Of a stretch of 64,000 bases of DNA, positions 35,234-47,159 are shown piece by piece. The notes under the pieces were generated by a model. It was not told where the DNA came from. It saw nothing but the letters and a program-made list of their open reading frames with translations, and did no database searches. This DNA comes from Molanna angustata (Eukaryota > Arthropoda > Insecta > Trichoptera > Molannidae). Position 1 is the first letter of the stretch, and every line of letters begins with the position of its first letter. The stretch spans positions 33,416,119 through 33,480,118 of the forward strand of contig OY754970.1 in assembly GCA_963576475.1 (NCBI GenBank), written 5' to 3'. The position numbers and the translations under genes were made by a program.

Positions 35234-36119
35234 ACAAGTAAATCACAATAAATATTGAGAACACACTTTTCAAAGTTTTATTCGCGTTGAAATAAAGAAT
35301 AAAAAAAATATTTCACGTCTGACCGTAGATTGTTTACGTTCGTAGGTAATACCAATGTGAAACACATAATGTTTCGATCCTGGATCCAGGTACCTATACC
35401 TGACACGACATTTCAAGAAGAGAAGAATAAGTCTAAAGCAGGTAGGTAAAAAGAGGCAAATGTAAAAATAAAGTAAAGATGTAACTCTGTAAAGAATGAT
35501 CAATCTTGCAAAAATCGAAATAAAGGCAATGCCTCTTCGGGAATTTTTGTAACTTAAATGATGATTTTGATGATTCATTGGTTTATTTGTACTTTGTGCA
35601 ATGTAAATTGTATTTTGGTGTAGCAAAATTTCAATAAATAAAATTAGAAATTTTTGTAACACATTAAATTTCACGCATAAAAACTTGTAACCTAAATGTT
35701 GGCAAATCCTTAAAATGAAATATTCAGGAATGTGAACGAATCCATAAAAAACAAACTTTCAACCGACAAAAGTCAAATGTACCAAAAGGAATGGAGAAAG
35801 TTGAGGAAATGTAAAATGTTTTTTGGAAAGAAAAACAAAAAGTAACAGTTTTATTACTTCATTGCGTTATTGTGATTACAAACTAAAGTTTTTTAAACTA
35901 ACAAAATGTTTATAAACGGGGAGCAATAAAGGTCCATGAGAGATTGAGCTTGTGCCAAAATTAATATAACAACATTTTCGACAAGGACAATGGAGGAACG
36001 TCAACAAAAAGGAAAAAAAATACCAGTGCAATCCTAACAAGTTATTATATTTCAACTTGTTATGATACAAACAAAATGTGTTATATTTAACTTTATGTGA
36101 AACACTTTATACATTGTAT
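35234..36119. other. No feature seen
   Basis: AT-rich. A 134-codon minus-strand frame at 35270-35674 is hydrophobic and low-complexity, with no family match I can name; it is not called. Confidence 0.45.
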
Positions 36120-36280
36120 TGACCTTGCGACCGGTTTCGGTACTAATCGTTCTCTCCTCAGGAATAATTTCAACTAAGGCAGAATGTGAAGGTGTGCTTA
36201 AAAGAAGACTATGGAATTGGAGGTTGGGGGCAGGTGATTATAAGAAGATCTTGAGTGGAGTGAATTTGATTTGTAGAGAA
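36120..36280 (-). repeat. Dispersed repeat R3, probable LINE 3' UTR
   Basis: CGGTTTCGGTACTAATCG, TCTCCTCAGGA and GATCTTGAGTGGAGTGAATT recur in order at 45215-45325 (CGGTTTCGTAACTAACCG, CTCTTCAGGA, GGTCTTGAGTAGAGTGGGTT). At 45 kb this block lies just downstream of a minus-strand LINE coding remnant, so R3 is probably the antisense 3' UTR of that family (L1f). Confidence 0.6.
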
Positions 36281-36669
36281 AAAAAATGACAGCTGTCCTA
36301 AGACAAAAATAAAATGCCATATTTAAATTTTCCTAATTGCAATAATAAGGGTCGCAAATAAAGGAGAATATAATACTCGTGTAAAGCGATGTTTGGAGTA
36401 ACCTGTATTTTGGATGCTGTTTTTAGCGTTGAAGAGCGTGTTATTAAGAGGACATACAATGCTAAATCTAGTGACTGAAAACATGATATTGAAAAAGGGT
36501 TTATACGTGATAAAAATTATCGGAAACCCAAAATTTTTTGATGTTTTGCATTTTAAGAACAAACCTGACTTGAAATTAAAAAACTTTATCAGTCATTCAT
36601 TTTGATTTTATGCACTCTTTAAACGTATAAAATATCTATTTCTCCACGACACATAGTTATGGAGTAATA
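36281..36669. other. No feature seen
   Basis: Opposed frames in 36323-36605 are mutual shadows with no domain. Confidence 0.45.
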
Positions 36670-36858
36670 AAAAAATCCCGTAAAAGAGGATATTATTAAT
36701 ATTTTTTTATGAGAATTTATACTGATTTTTAAAATTGTGTGACGAACATTCACTAGAGAAATGTTGAAAATACCTATAGTATTTTTTCTAGAAATACACT
36801 GTTTAACATATTTGAGGAATTTAATTATAAATTGGGGTGTTTAGGTTTATGTGCCCCC
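36670..36858. mobile_element. Repeat R5 ending at TTAA, copy 1
   Basis: The right end reads GGGGTGTTTAGGTTTATGTG and CCCCC directly before TTAA (36859-36862). The whole ~190 bp occurs in inverse orientation at 41729-41925 with the same TTAA boundary. Conserved internal words include GTGTGACGAACATTCACTAG. The TTAA and C-rich tip resemble a piggyBac-type end; the other end is not defined. Confidence 0.6.
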
Positions 36859-36862
36859 TTAA

Positions 36863-37441
36863 AGCAAACGCTAAAAAACCTAAATGATATATTTTATTTA
36901 TTTATTGTAAGTATAAAGTAATCGTTTATAATAATTAACAATAGGTACCTATGTTTAAAAATATTAATATTACCCCCCATAAAGAGTTTTCACTTGTATC
37001 TTGGAAAGGATTCTTATACTAACAAAAAATAATTAATTGAAAACATTTTATACATAATACATACCTTCAGTAATAAGATTTGTAGTATCAGTCCGGGTCG
37101 TTTACTACCTACCATAACATAACGCCCATTTAACAAGGTTTCCAGGGAATTGAAATAAAAAGGAAAAGCGGAGTAAAAGCGCCGAGGTATAGAGGATATA
37201 GGTATATTATATAAGTGTAAAAGTGGATTAGGTATAAGACTGCTACGTATTATATAAAGGAGAATATTGCACTTTCAACTGATCCCGCTGAGAAATTACT
37301 TACACGTACGGAAAGAAAATTGTTGAGGAATGTTAAACTAATAACATAAGAGCTTGTATTTCTCTTTAAAGTACGTTTCCTTCTGTACGATGTACAAAAA
37401 ATACAAATTTAATTAGCACACCGCTCATGAGATAATTTTGT
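36863..37441. other. No feature seen
   Basis: AT-rich spacer. Confidence 0.5.
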
Positions 37442-37650
37442 CGACCGCCGTGGCACAGTTGGTAAGCCGTTCGGTTTCTGTGCGGGCGTCCTGGGTTCGA
37501 TTCCCAGCAGAGGAGAAATTTATTTAAATTCATTTCTCACGCAAATATTGCTTCTCTGGGCTGGAAACACTGGTTAGTTGGAAGAAATTGCCACACGGCA
37601 ATAAACTCGCCACTTGCGCAGGATGCAAGGAAGTGTTATTATTATTATTT
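37442..37650 (+). mobile_element. SINE-C (tRNA-derived), full length
   Basis: Head CGACCGCCGTGGCACAGTTG (A box), GTCCTGGGTTCGATTCCCAG (B box within a perfect 5-bp T-arm stem), a body with TTTCTCACGCAAATATTGC, GGGCTGGAAACACTGG and GGCAATAAACTCGCC, and a 3' end GGATGCAAGGAAGTG followed by (TTA)n. Near-identity to 27561-27771 suggests both are recent. Confidence 0.92.
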
Positions 37651-40378
37651 TAAGAGATGGGATCGGTTTCTGGTTCACAATTCGAAATATAAAAATATTC
37701 CTAGCTTGTTTTTAGTAAGAAATTTGAAAATTAAACATTCGCTTCCTTATTTTAGGATCTTGATTAGTGGATTTCATGACTTTATTTGAATAGTTCATAC
37801 GATGACCGACTTCCGTCAGGAACACACGAAGACAGTGTAAGCTTTTTGTTCCAAGTTTCGGTTTTGGTTCACGATGTCTCAATTATTGATCCCGTGGCAG
37901 AAATAAAACACTTGCAAATAACTAAAGTTATCTAATTAGTTGAAATTAAACCAATCTTCCATGGACCAGTGTGGTTCAGTTAGCTTCATATTTGAAATCG
38001 ACACCAAATGTCCCATTTACCATTTAGATAATTTTGCCAGCCCTTCCATCGACAACCAGTCATATAAATTCTATTCGTCAATCATTCTATAGAAACAACA
38101 TTAAGCTCAGATTATATAAAGCTTTTAGGAGTTAATTCATCAACATCCAATAAACTAGAACCATTGATGATTTAGAAAACAAAAAGAAATCAAAATTATT
38201 TTACTAAATCGATATACACAGAGTAATTGAAGGATAGAGTAATTACTTAAGCCAACCAATGATTACAGGTTGTACATATACGATAAATACGTATTTACCT
38301 TTGACTACATCGATACAAATTCAGATGAATTTCTCCTAGTCCTTTGATTTAACTGATGGACGAATGCCATACACTGAGGTAAACCAAGATTTAGAAGTGA
38401 TATACCTACTTACTCGTATGATGAAATTTGTACATGAAACTGACAACACTTTCGGTACTAAATATTTTCATTTGAAATAAGATTATGAAAATTTGTCTAA
38501 TATTTGCTAAATAATTAAAATGCATCATTATTTGGAATTATTAAGTGTTTACATTTTGAAATGATCGTCACTTAAATTTCAAAATGTAAAAGTAATCTTA
38601 AAAGAAAGTATATTCTACTAGTATGTTATTTTTATAATGTTTTAATAGCCTCGATAATGATAAGTAAAAAAAACACATCTATACAGGGACTGGTTGATTA
38701 TAAACAAAATAAAGTACAATGGGCATAAAACCTATTAAAAAATCTTTTATCGAGAATACTTACAAGATACTGGTATATTATGTATCTTCATATGTAATTC
38801 TATAAACATAATACACAACATTGTCCAAAGGTCAATTCATTAGCACCGATGTAACATCTACTGCGAACGTGAAATTTTTAAAGGGCATCAGGTCAGGAAC
38901 AAAAATATAAGTGAATATGGAAATTTGGTAAATTTAAAAAGGCAAAATAGAGTAAATCTTGAAGATAAAAAGAGTGAACTAAATATATCTCAATGAAGGC
39001 AACACCAAAAAAAAACAAAAATCTGACACCTACGGGGGCTTTTTAAGATAATATTTGCAAAAATCACTATCTTCAAATGTGTGACAGATATATTATTATC
39101 ATACAAACCGAGTAAAACGCAAAAAAATACTAAAGGAAGTTGCAGCACATTGGTAGTTGCTGTGGGCAAAAATAGATTCAGCAAAATAGGTAGACGCTAT
39201 ATAGCGAGGCAGTGAGGTGCGACGGTCGAGGCTGGCTGCTTCCTCCGCTGGGTTCTCTGTAAAATTGAATATAAGTTCAGAGAGACCGTGTGAAAACGTT
39301 GCATTCAGTCGAAATAGCGCATACGAGAAATAGGTACCCACCACAGTCATCGCTGCTCCGACTGCTGTTCTATTCTGTATCACGTTTAGTGTGACACCAT
39401 GCGAGGTTTACCCCAGGGAATGTATCCAAGACCTCTCGCTTTTGCAGATACCATTTAATTCCGCTCATGGACCATTCATCATAGCACCTGAACTATACTG
39501 AAAAGCGATAATGTGCGAATAAACTGTAATGGAATTCTTGTGTAAATTCCTTTCAATGCCGAGTAATATATTATGTACGTGAATTGTATTTAAATGAAGT
39601 CTTCAAATTAATCTACTATAAGGTTATGGGACTGTTTTCTAGCTCTGCTAGGTAGGCACGAAAATTTTAAAATGATACACTATGAACACGAAATTCATCA
39701 CAGGAACGAGAAAGAAAGGAAAGAATTGAAGTTATTGCCGAGCAAATGCAACCTAGTGCAACATAGAGCAATACAATACAAGTTTGTTATTGATCGTACA
39801 ATCCCGGACATAATACCTTATTTTGGTCTTGCTGTAAATATTTTCTAAACATGAACAATAATTCCAATTTGTAAATCATTTTACCCACTTATGATAATTT
39901 AATTATGGATATGGTATTTTTTCACCCGATTTCATAAGGGCATAAAAGCGTCTCCTTTCAGTGACTCGGAACAGTATCATCGGTCCACCGTCCTATTCCC
40001 ATTTTCATATTCCATGGTCTCCATTTCTGATTTATAATAAATATTATTGAAAGATCGATTAAATAAATATATGTATAATCAACAACACGCTATATTTCGA
40101 CATGTTGACATCATGATTACGTTCTAATAACAAATTAATTTTCGCTCACTGATCTGTGTGATTTTGATAAAAAAAAGTATTTCGTACGCTATAAAACATT
40201 TCAATTCTGAGATACATACGACGAGATGAAATTATGACAGCAATTTCAACACCTACATATATGCAGTCGAGGATAATTTATTCAGAGAAACTTTATAGCT
40301 GGAATGATTTATTTAATTGATATCGTTTAATTATATTTGATTGATTTAATAAATATAATCACCTGTGAAGCAGTAAAA
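37651..40378. other. AT-rich DNA, no gene seen
   Basis: The longest stretch without a recognised element in the middle of the window. A less AT-rich island at 39180-39420 carries a 94-codon minus-strand frame (39099-39383) with no domain; I cannot support it. Confidence 0.5.
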
Positions 40379-40464
40379 TATTGGTTGTTCGGAAAGTCAA
40401 TTCGCTTTTTCTCAACAGAGAACATTATTGTATTTTTATACGTCAACTTTACAATTAAGGCGCA

Positions 40465-40704
40465 TTGTCGGCTGATTTAGCAAGGCTTGTTTGTGAAATA
40501 GTTAGTTTGATTGTGCACAAAAGTTTTTTTTTTTTGTTTGGAGCCTTATCAACTGGAAATACTAAAACACCATTTTTTGGCGTATTATATAAAATACTCG
40601 ATGTGTATGGAGAAGTTGTATTCACAGAACGCCAGTGCCAAAACTGTTTAGCAAAATTTCGTAACTATTTTGAGCAATATGGTCCCTCTATAAAAGCGAA
40701 GTAG
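40465..40704 (+). pseudogene. mariner transposase N-terminal (HTH) remnant
   Basis: The frame contains ILDVYGEVVFTERQCQN and CLAKFRNYF. This corresponds to the ...YGEG.LTERQCQNWFAKFRSGDF segment of the DNA-binding helix-turn-helix domain of mariner transposases, with the conserved tryptophan of NWF replaced (NCL). The DDE catalytic domain is missing or displaced by LINE sequence, so no active transposase is encoded. Confidence 0.75.
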
Positions 40705-41065
40705 CCGCAATAAGAAGAGGAGAAAGCAGTGCCGAAGCAAGGATTGGTCAAGGATTAAAACAGGATTGCACATTGAAACCAGCACTTTTCAATTGTTATA
40801 TACAGCAAGCAATAGATGAACTGAGAGAGACCGGACGACATTGCACTGCTCGCTGATACGACGAACTAAACGAGGCCCTACAAAATATGCAAGGCATCTC
40901 ATTACAATGTCAATTAACAAGGAGAAGACAAAATGCTGTAGGAAGAGAGCAAACGCTTTAAATATCACTCTCAATAATACAACTATAAAACAAATAAAGG
41001 AATTCTTCTACCTAGGCAGCCGTATATCGCAAGAATGGGCGCTCAAATTCAGAAATTGTTGCAGT
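40690..41065 (+). pseudogene. LINE reverse-transcriptase fragment inside mariner
   Basis: In shifting frames: IGQGLKQDCTLKPALFNCYI and QQAIDELRE (normally GVRQGC.LSP.LFN.YI...), then DDIALLADTT (the YADD box with its first residues lost), LNEALQNMQG, and after another shift IKQIKEFFYLGSRIS. These are palm-domain motifs in the correct order but with deletions and frameshifts. They are unlike the neighbouring mariner sequence, so the block is foreign to it. Confidence 0.78.
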
Positions 41066-41728
41066 ACAAAATGAAGGCATTGATTGATGCAAATCGCCTT
41101 AAAAAATTACGACATCACTGAGTGATAATGTTTATCGAATTCAGCTGTTCATGTTCACTGAAACACCTTGATTTTATTAATAAAAAGAAAACGAAATTAC
41201 TTTCCGAACAACCCGAATAAAATAAGAAAACACATTCCCCGGTAATATTTAAATGAAATATTATGTATCAAAATATAACCGAGCTCTTAAGACAAAAATT
41301 AATTACAAGTCGCAAGTTGGAAACCAACGCCGTGAATTAAAACAAAGTTCAGTATAATAAAACAATTTCTGAGAAATAAATCTCAGAAAATTCAAAACAT
41401 TCCGTAAGAAAATTTAATTTATGAATCATAATGAGATTGAAATTTACCAAAACATCAAAATGTAGGCATTAACTAAAAATGAGAGGTAGAGAGACACGTT
41501 ATTTCTCCAACACAGCTGGCTCATATCATTTAAATTACAGAAATTTATAGCACAATATTAATATCATACGAGCAATTCGCTTAAATTTGCCATTTTTAAT
41601 TAATATGACGATATTTTTTATTGAATTAAAATTAGATATAACTAAATAACTTAATATCATGACGGATGTTGCTAATACCATGCACAGATTTGCTCAGTAA
41701 TTCCGAGGTACTGAGAGGCGAATATTAA

Positions 41729-41925
41729 GGGGGCATATAAACCAAAACACCCCAATTTCAAATCAAATTCCTCAAATATGTTAAAGAGTGTGTTTTTAGA
41801 TAAAATACTATATGTATTTTCAACGTTTCTCTAGTGAATGTTCGTCACACAATTTTAAAATTCAGCATAAATTCTCATAAAAAAAATATTAAAAATATCC
41901 TCTTACAGCATTTTTTTAAAATTAT
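41729..41925. mobile_element. Repeat R5 starting at TTAA, copy 2
   Basis: Inverse of 36670-36858: TTAA (41725-41728), then GGGGGCATATAAACC, AAACACCCCAATTT, CTCTAGTGAATGTTCGTCAC and AAATTCTCATAAAAAAA. It is about 85 percent similar by eye. Confidence 0.6.
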
Positions 41926-41932
41926 CGTAATA

Positions 41933-42160
41933 TGGGGTGAATAGGGACATGTTTCAATGTTTCTAGTGATATAAATTTATATACGTATAAAATATTGACT
42001 TTAAATCAATGTTATTTTTTGAGTAAAATATTCGTCTATGTTTCTATTCACCCACTTAATGTATCATCATTGGCTTTGGAGTATTTCTTAATAATTATGT
42101 GTCCCTATTTAACCTGCAATGGGGTGAATAGGGACAAGTACTGGGGGGAATAGGGACACT
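41933..42160. repeat. GGGGTGAATAGGGACA motif cluster
   Basis: GGGGTGAATAGGGACA occurs at about 41936 and 42121, with a variant GGGGGGAATAGGGACACT at about 42142. Inverted forms TTCTATTCACCCA (about 42050) and GTGTCCCTATTTAACC (about 42100) also occur. A repeated motif in both orientations next to a decayed ORF (42352-42650) would fit terminal or subterminal repeats of a DNA transposon. Confidence 0.6.
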
Positions 42161-42351
42161 TTTTATCAATTTCATGTTTATACAGAAAATAATTAAAAAA
42201 TACCACATGTACCTATATTAAGACATTTTACCAAGACAATTGAAAAATTATAGACAATTAAATTAATCCTATGCATTTATACAATCCGAACATGAATAAT
42301 TATATAAATCGTATTGTTCGTTGCAGACTCCTCAAACCCATTCTTTGCAAA

Positions 42352-42650
42352 TCATGCAAAGGCACAAATATCGGCCATTGCTCTTTTCGTTTTACACATC
42401 TTGCACACTAAACTGCTCAGTTTATCCTTGATAGGTTTTTTTTTTCTTATGTACTCCAGAACAACCAAGAAATGGTTCAGGAAAGCTCACTATTTCCTCG
42501 CACTCACCAACAATCTTAACAGGTTTGACATCTAGTTTACGTTTTCTTTTAATTGTTTGTGTATTCCCTGAATGTCTCATGCACTGCAGAATCTATTTTA
42601 CAGAGTTATTCACTAACTCCTCATCATCCAGCGTGAGAGCATCGGGTATG
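42352..42650 (-). pseudogene. Decayed C-terminal coding fragment, probably DNA transposon
   Basis: On the minus strand one frame reads PDALTLDDEELVNNSVK, a single stop, then RHSGNTQTIKRKRKLDVKP, VKIVGECEEIVSFPEPFLG and KKKK. After a one-base slip in an A run (about 42439-42447) it continues KDKLSSLVCKMCKTKRA and MADICAFA to a stop. The sustained protein-like composition over about 100 residues, with one stop and one homopolymer shift, indicates a dead gene rather than chance. I do not recognise the family with certainty. The acidic/basic tail with a CxxC and the nearby GGGGTGAATAGGGACA repeats suggest a transposase end, but a retrocopied host exon is possible. Confidence 0.55.
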
Positions 42651-43834
42651 TAAAATATCTGTAAATATCGGGTATGTAAATATCTGGGCGACATACTAAG
42701 AGGTTTGAAGTATTCGCTCCTGCAGATCATCATCGAAGGAAGGCGTGATGTAGGCAGAAGAAATATATCGTAGCTCCGAAATATTTGAACGTGCGGTCTT
42801 ATTTATTTTCTACTGCAAATACGATCACTATTTCGAACCTACTAAGAACCTTTTCACTAAGAACCTACCCTTGTAATGGAGATTAATGGGGAAGGTGTGT
42901 ATGTACGTTTTAATAGAAATAGTGGAAATTTTGAATGTACGCAAAGGACAGGTAGATAAGTTTTAAACGAAAATTCGAAATTGAGATCAGATTCGAGTAT
43001 CAAAGGTAACGCTACTGGCCAAGTATTCAGACCTGAAGAGCTGCTTCACACTGCCCAAGAAGCCAAGAGGCATTTGCCCGGCTAACGTTGGTAACTTATT
43101 CATGTTGATATTTTGAAATGTATAGGTACATTGAATTTGAAATTCAAACCCATGGTTTGTGCTAAATTTTGGTTTCTAATTCGTTTTAGTAAAATATCAC
43201 CAAACACCAAAGATTACCAACTGAAATAGCCAGACCTCAAATGAATATTAAGAGCATCTTTTTTTAATGTCCTCCCATCAAAAAAAGTTTGCCCAAATTC
43301 TGATATTTTTTATAGGAATACTAAAATTTTCCTTCTACCGATGAGTAATAATTTGTTTATTCAATTTATAAACAAAAAGTGCAAAAACGCTTGCCTTTAC
43401 ATGAACTGACCCAAACATTGTGAAGGTTCAAGAAAATTTGGTATAATAGTATACCTATAGTAGCTAAGAAGAAAAGAGAATTCAACAAATAACAGACAGG
43501 TTATAGCAATGGGTAAGGAAGGATGAAATTGAAGGACGCAAAAGGAATATCGCTCAAGAATTATAGCATTAAATTATAACTGGAAGTCACAATGTCAGAA
43601 TACTCAAAACAGGTGGAGGACCCAATCCCACGGACACAACACCGACCAATCACTTTCACAATAATTGTTCCAATGATAATACCAACTTCAATGCCTATTA
43701 AAAAAGACAATTCAACTTCAAAGGGGTAAATTGGAACACAATTTCATTGTAGAACTGGATGGTTTAGCGCAAAATATATCCTAGACTTGAAACGTATGAA
43801 AGTTATGTCGGCTCGGTGCAAAGGGTGTCAAGAA
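42651..43834. other. No clear feature
   Basis: Upstream (minus-strand sense) of the decayed ORF, codons such as YISSAYITPSFDDDLQER (about 42725-42780) may be more of it. A direct repeat ATCGGGTATGTAAA lies at 42641 and 42667. The rest is plain AT-rich DNA. Confidence 0.4.
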
Positions 43835-43955
43835 AACTTACCTAGAGGATGTAGAACAGAATATGTATCTATCTGGGCTCTCCGATGATACAAAATCCCT
43901 ATCAAGAAGAGAGAAATGGAATAGCCTAACTGAAAGATATGAAACAAAATAACTG
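43835..43955 (+). pseudogene. Possible LINE ORF2 C-terminus
   Basis: Plus-strand codons read TYLEDVEQNMYLSGLSDDTK, then SLSRREKWNSLTERYETK and a stop. This resembles the WLDDVE.DL..LG......A.DRE.W..L end of LINE proteins, but lacks the RP..RW block before it. Tentative. Confidence 0.4.
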
Positions 43956-45199
43956 TAAGTCAAAAAAAAAACAAAAAACACGGTTATAGACTTACGAAAA
44001 TATATTCAATCTCAATACATGTAGCTAAAATATTTCATTACAGTTGACGACGAAAAAATTACTTCTAACATTAATTATATTCTACCTCATTACGTTATAA
44101 AGGAACGGCAGTTCCTTGCTTGAGAGCCTTAAATTCTGAGAACCGTTCGTCTTTGGGCAACGTTAAATAACACACTTTGAAAATTTGACACGTGAAAATT
44201 AGTAATTAGAAAACTGAACAGATGTCTATTGTCAAGAATCCATAATGCGGAGCGTGGGAGAAACATAATCTGTATTAAAGTCGAGACGTGACATACTTGA
44301 GATGCCTTCATACTGTCGGGGAATCGTACATACATACATAATAAATTTTACTAATCATTTTGTCGACATGAGATTGAAAACAAGTCTTAATTACATCAAT
44401 GGTACATCTTTGAAATGTAATTAAAGATACAAAATGGTGAATTGAAAACAGTTTTTGGACTGGAGCCCCTGAGGTTCAGGAAAGACCGAACCGAGGGCTC
44501 AACTCCGTTTGGTCCAGAATTGATTCTTGACTCCTGAAGGGAATGCAGTTAGAATAGGTATCCGAATCGCTTCCTATTGTGACGTGTTAGCGATCAATTC
44601 CGAAGATTGAAAACGAGGTCACCAGGACAGAATCTACCCACTAAGTAAAGTGTAACTTAGTTTAAATTTATAAATTGATCTTAGCCTAACAAGTCACAAT
44701 AAGAAGATGGTGTACTTACATAGGATGATTACTAAAGACTCGGGTGCATGTACCATCAAATTCAATATTTATAGTCAGTGGATAAATTAAGCAGCGTAAG
44801 GAAAACACATTGGGTACACTTACATTTGATATATTGAGTTACACACTAAATAAAATAAAATAAAATGAATGTTCTGTATATTAGTAATAGAGTTTAAACA
44901 ATAGAAAAATAACAGTCTCGTAAATTGAAAATAACAAGCGCGCAAAAGTTACACTTGAAGACCAGGTACTAGAAGAGATGATGAATGCATCGGTGATTTG
45001 TTTATATACCTCAACCCCCGAGGCTCATTAATAAACACAGGGTCATTGAACACCCCGTCACAAGGTGAAATATTGGGTAGGTACATATGCCTACTTGCAG
45101 ACGGATGTACTTTCTAAGTAGGCACCTATGTAGGCGAATTCGCCACAAGTTAATAAAAATTAAACTAAATTTGATAATATATTTTTAATAACTTTCTAT
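43956..45199. other. No feature seen
   Basis: AT-rich; nothing recognised. Confidence 0.5.
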
Positions 45200-45820
45200 A
45201 AAACACATTGTTTATTGAAATTATCTGATCGGTTTCGTAACTAACCGTTCCCTCTTCAGGAGGTTGGAGGGAGGTAGAGGGGCTGGTCTTGAGTAGAGTG
45301 GGTTTGATTGGAAGCATATTATTAAATAACAAAATCAAAATCTTTACAATACAAAATATAAACAACAACAAAAAAGTACTTATTAATTAAGAATTTGGCG
45401 CACAAACCTCTATAGAACAGGGCGGGAGAGGGAATAGAGGTATAGGAATAACCTCGAAGATTTTCAATTTCGCCCCAATAGATCATACCAACAACAGCCC
45501 CACCCGGGACCTAAATTTACCAAAGTTATCATGAAAAATGTCCAGGGTTTGCTGTTTATTGTAATTGGTTGTTGAACGATTTATGTATGATTTTTTTTAT
45601 GAAATTGGTTCGCGGGCATTTTACAAAGAACAAATCGTTTGATCGAGTGTGACGCTGGGGGCAATTAAGAGATATTTGTCCAAGTAAGTATGAATAATCG
45701 GTTGTGTTGTTAACAATTTTGTATAAGAAATTTGTGTCTAGCATTAATCTTCGGGAACGTAATGTTTGTATATTATGATGGTATGATTCAGATTCATGGT
45801 AATTATTAAAAGAAATATTG
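45200..45820 (-). mobile_element. LINE 3' end (family L1f), minus strand
   Basis: Minus-strand order: decayed ORF2 C-terminal codons (about 45820 to 45556), a 3' UTR, and the R3 block (CTGAAGAGGGAACGGTTAG and ACGAAACCGATCAG) at about 45325-45215. The element is 5'-truncated. Confidence 0.7.
45556..45815 (-). pseudogene. LINE L1f ORF2 C-terminal remnant
   Basis: Reads TLRSRRLMLDTNFLYKIVNN, TTDYSYLLGQISLNCPQR, HTRSNDLFFVKCPRTNF and MQ-less SFNNQL before the stop at 45556. It corresponds to the L..RR...D..FLYKL.NG..D...LL..I.FRVP.R.TR....F......TN block of CR1/Jockey-like ORF2. The frame starts upstream of the first ATG. It lacks all catalytic motifs. Confidence 0.75.
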
Positions 45821-46859
45821 TTTCGAAAACTTAGTTGTTTTAAAATTTTGTGCTGAATATTTGAGAATAATAATAATTAAACTATTTAAATGAAAAGACC
45901 GCGTTAAAAAAACTTTCAGTTTCATCAAAATACTGAACGAGAAAAGTATAAAAAGTCTATAAGTTATAGATAAGATTCACAATTGATTTCAAAAATATCT
46001 CGAATGTGAAAAAAACGAATGATATTGATCAAACACGGACATTTCCATACCAAAAGATAATCTGATTCAACCCGAAAGATTGGATACAATTCGTCGTACT
46101 TTATTTACATATACAGAATACAAACATTCATTTACTTATGTATATTTTATGTTAGTTTCTTCTATCTTCCTCATCTTTAGTTTCAAATGTTTTCTATGAC
46201 TTAAAAAGTACTTACCTTGACAAACCATTAAGAGGCGGATGTAGATAAATATTATTTGTGACAAAAACAGTAGAGATGCGTGTGTGATTGTGACTATACA
46301 CTATACTATACCCATTAAGATATGTTATACATACATGTTTGTATATTGGATATTGGTAAATGGAATATTTGTGTTGGTATTCAGGATCTATAAATGTATG
46401 TATGTAGGTATGTATTGTATATTCACGAAACCAATTCGGCAGATATTCAATTTTCTCCTCTTCTATCCATTCAGTATTTGGGACCAATCAAATTGAATAC
46501 ATAAGTTCATTGAGTATAGAATTGTATTCGTATTTTCATAAATATATTTCGCTTCAGATAACATATCCTGAATAGATGGCAAAACCGTCGGAATGCCTAT
46601 TTTTCAATATCATATTTTACTTTGCTTTTCGCTGAAGACGTTGTACATATTTGTATGTAACTTGATTTTTCTTTCACTCCTCTTAAGCGTCAGTACAGTT
46701 TCATTTACTTAACATGTAATACGATTTTTGAACATAATTTACCTATATTCGTGTATTTAAATTGTGATTGAAATTTGCCATTTGCTTGCTGTGATAGTAA
46801 GACTCCGAGAGGCGACTGGTTCGTGTATATTGAAGGTATACTGTGAATGGGTGTTGTGA
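45821..46859. other. No feature seen
   Basis: AT-rich; contains TATG/CATA-rich stretches (46320-46420) with opposed frames that are mutual shadows. Confidence 0.5.
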
Positions 46860-47159
46860 TTTAGTAAAACGAGTAACTATTATGAATGGGTGGAACATGG
46901 ACCAGTGATGCAAGTTCTTCTGAGCATCTCCGTGGTTTTATCTATAAAATAAAATTAGAATACCAACTTTGCGTTTGCGGTCTAGTGTTTGCAATCCATC
47001 AGTCAATGATGGGTCGTCAATCAGACGTACAGGACGCCTTTGTACAGCATAGAGGGTATTCAGTAGATATTGGGGAGCGCCACTCCAGAGGTATTTTTTT
47101 TTATTAGGCAATTCAACCTGCAAAAGAGTGCTTTGTGGATGTCCACTTAAAGGAATCAT
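46860..47159 (-). pseudogene. LINE reverse-transcriptase thumb fragment (family L1g)
   Basis: On the minus strand: YLWSGAPQYLLNTLYAVQRR, PVRLIDDPSLTDGLQTLDR, KVGILILFYR, then after a frameshift CSEELASLVHVPPIHN. This matches the HLWSGAP.Y.L..LDRIQRRA.RIVDDP.LT..L..L..RRDV..LC.FYRIYHGECSEEL series of Jockey-like insect LINEs. It is truncated at both ends and frameshifted, hence dead. Confidence 0.82.

Larger units (their letters stand above)
40381..41217 (+). mobile_element. mariner-like relic with LINE sequence inside
   Basis: The termini are TTGGTTGTTCGGAAAGTCAA (after TA 40379-40380) and the inverse ACTTTCCGAACAACC near 41200-41214, followed by a TA. Inside the left end are decayed transposase N-terminal codons. 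Inside the right end are remnants resembling the mariner ORF end (ALIDANRL). Between them, about 40700-41065, lies LINE reverse-transcriptase sequence. The structure is thus a mariner element interrupted, or partly replaced, by a LINE fragment. Confidence 0.78.

Noticed and set aside
35270..35674. 134-codon minus-strand hydrophobic frame
   Set aside because: Low complexity, no conserved motif and no supporting neighbours.
39099..39383. 94-codon minus-strand frame in a small GC-richer island
   Set aside because: No recognised domain or splice context; insufficient evidence for a gene.
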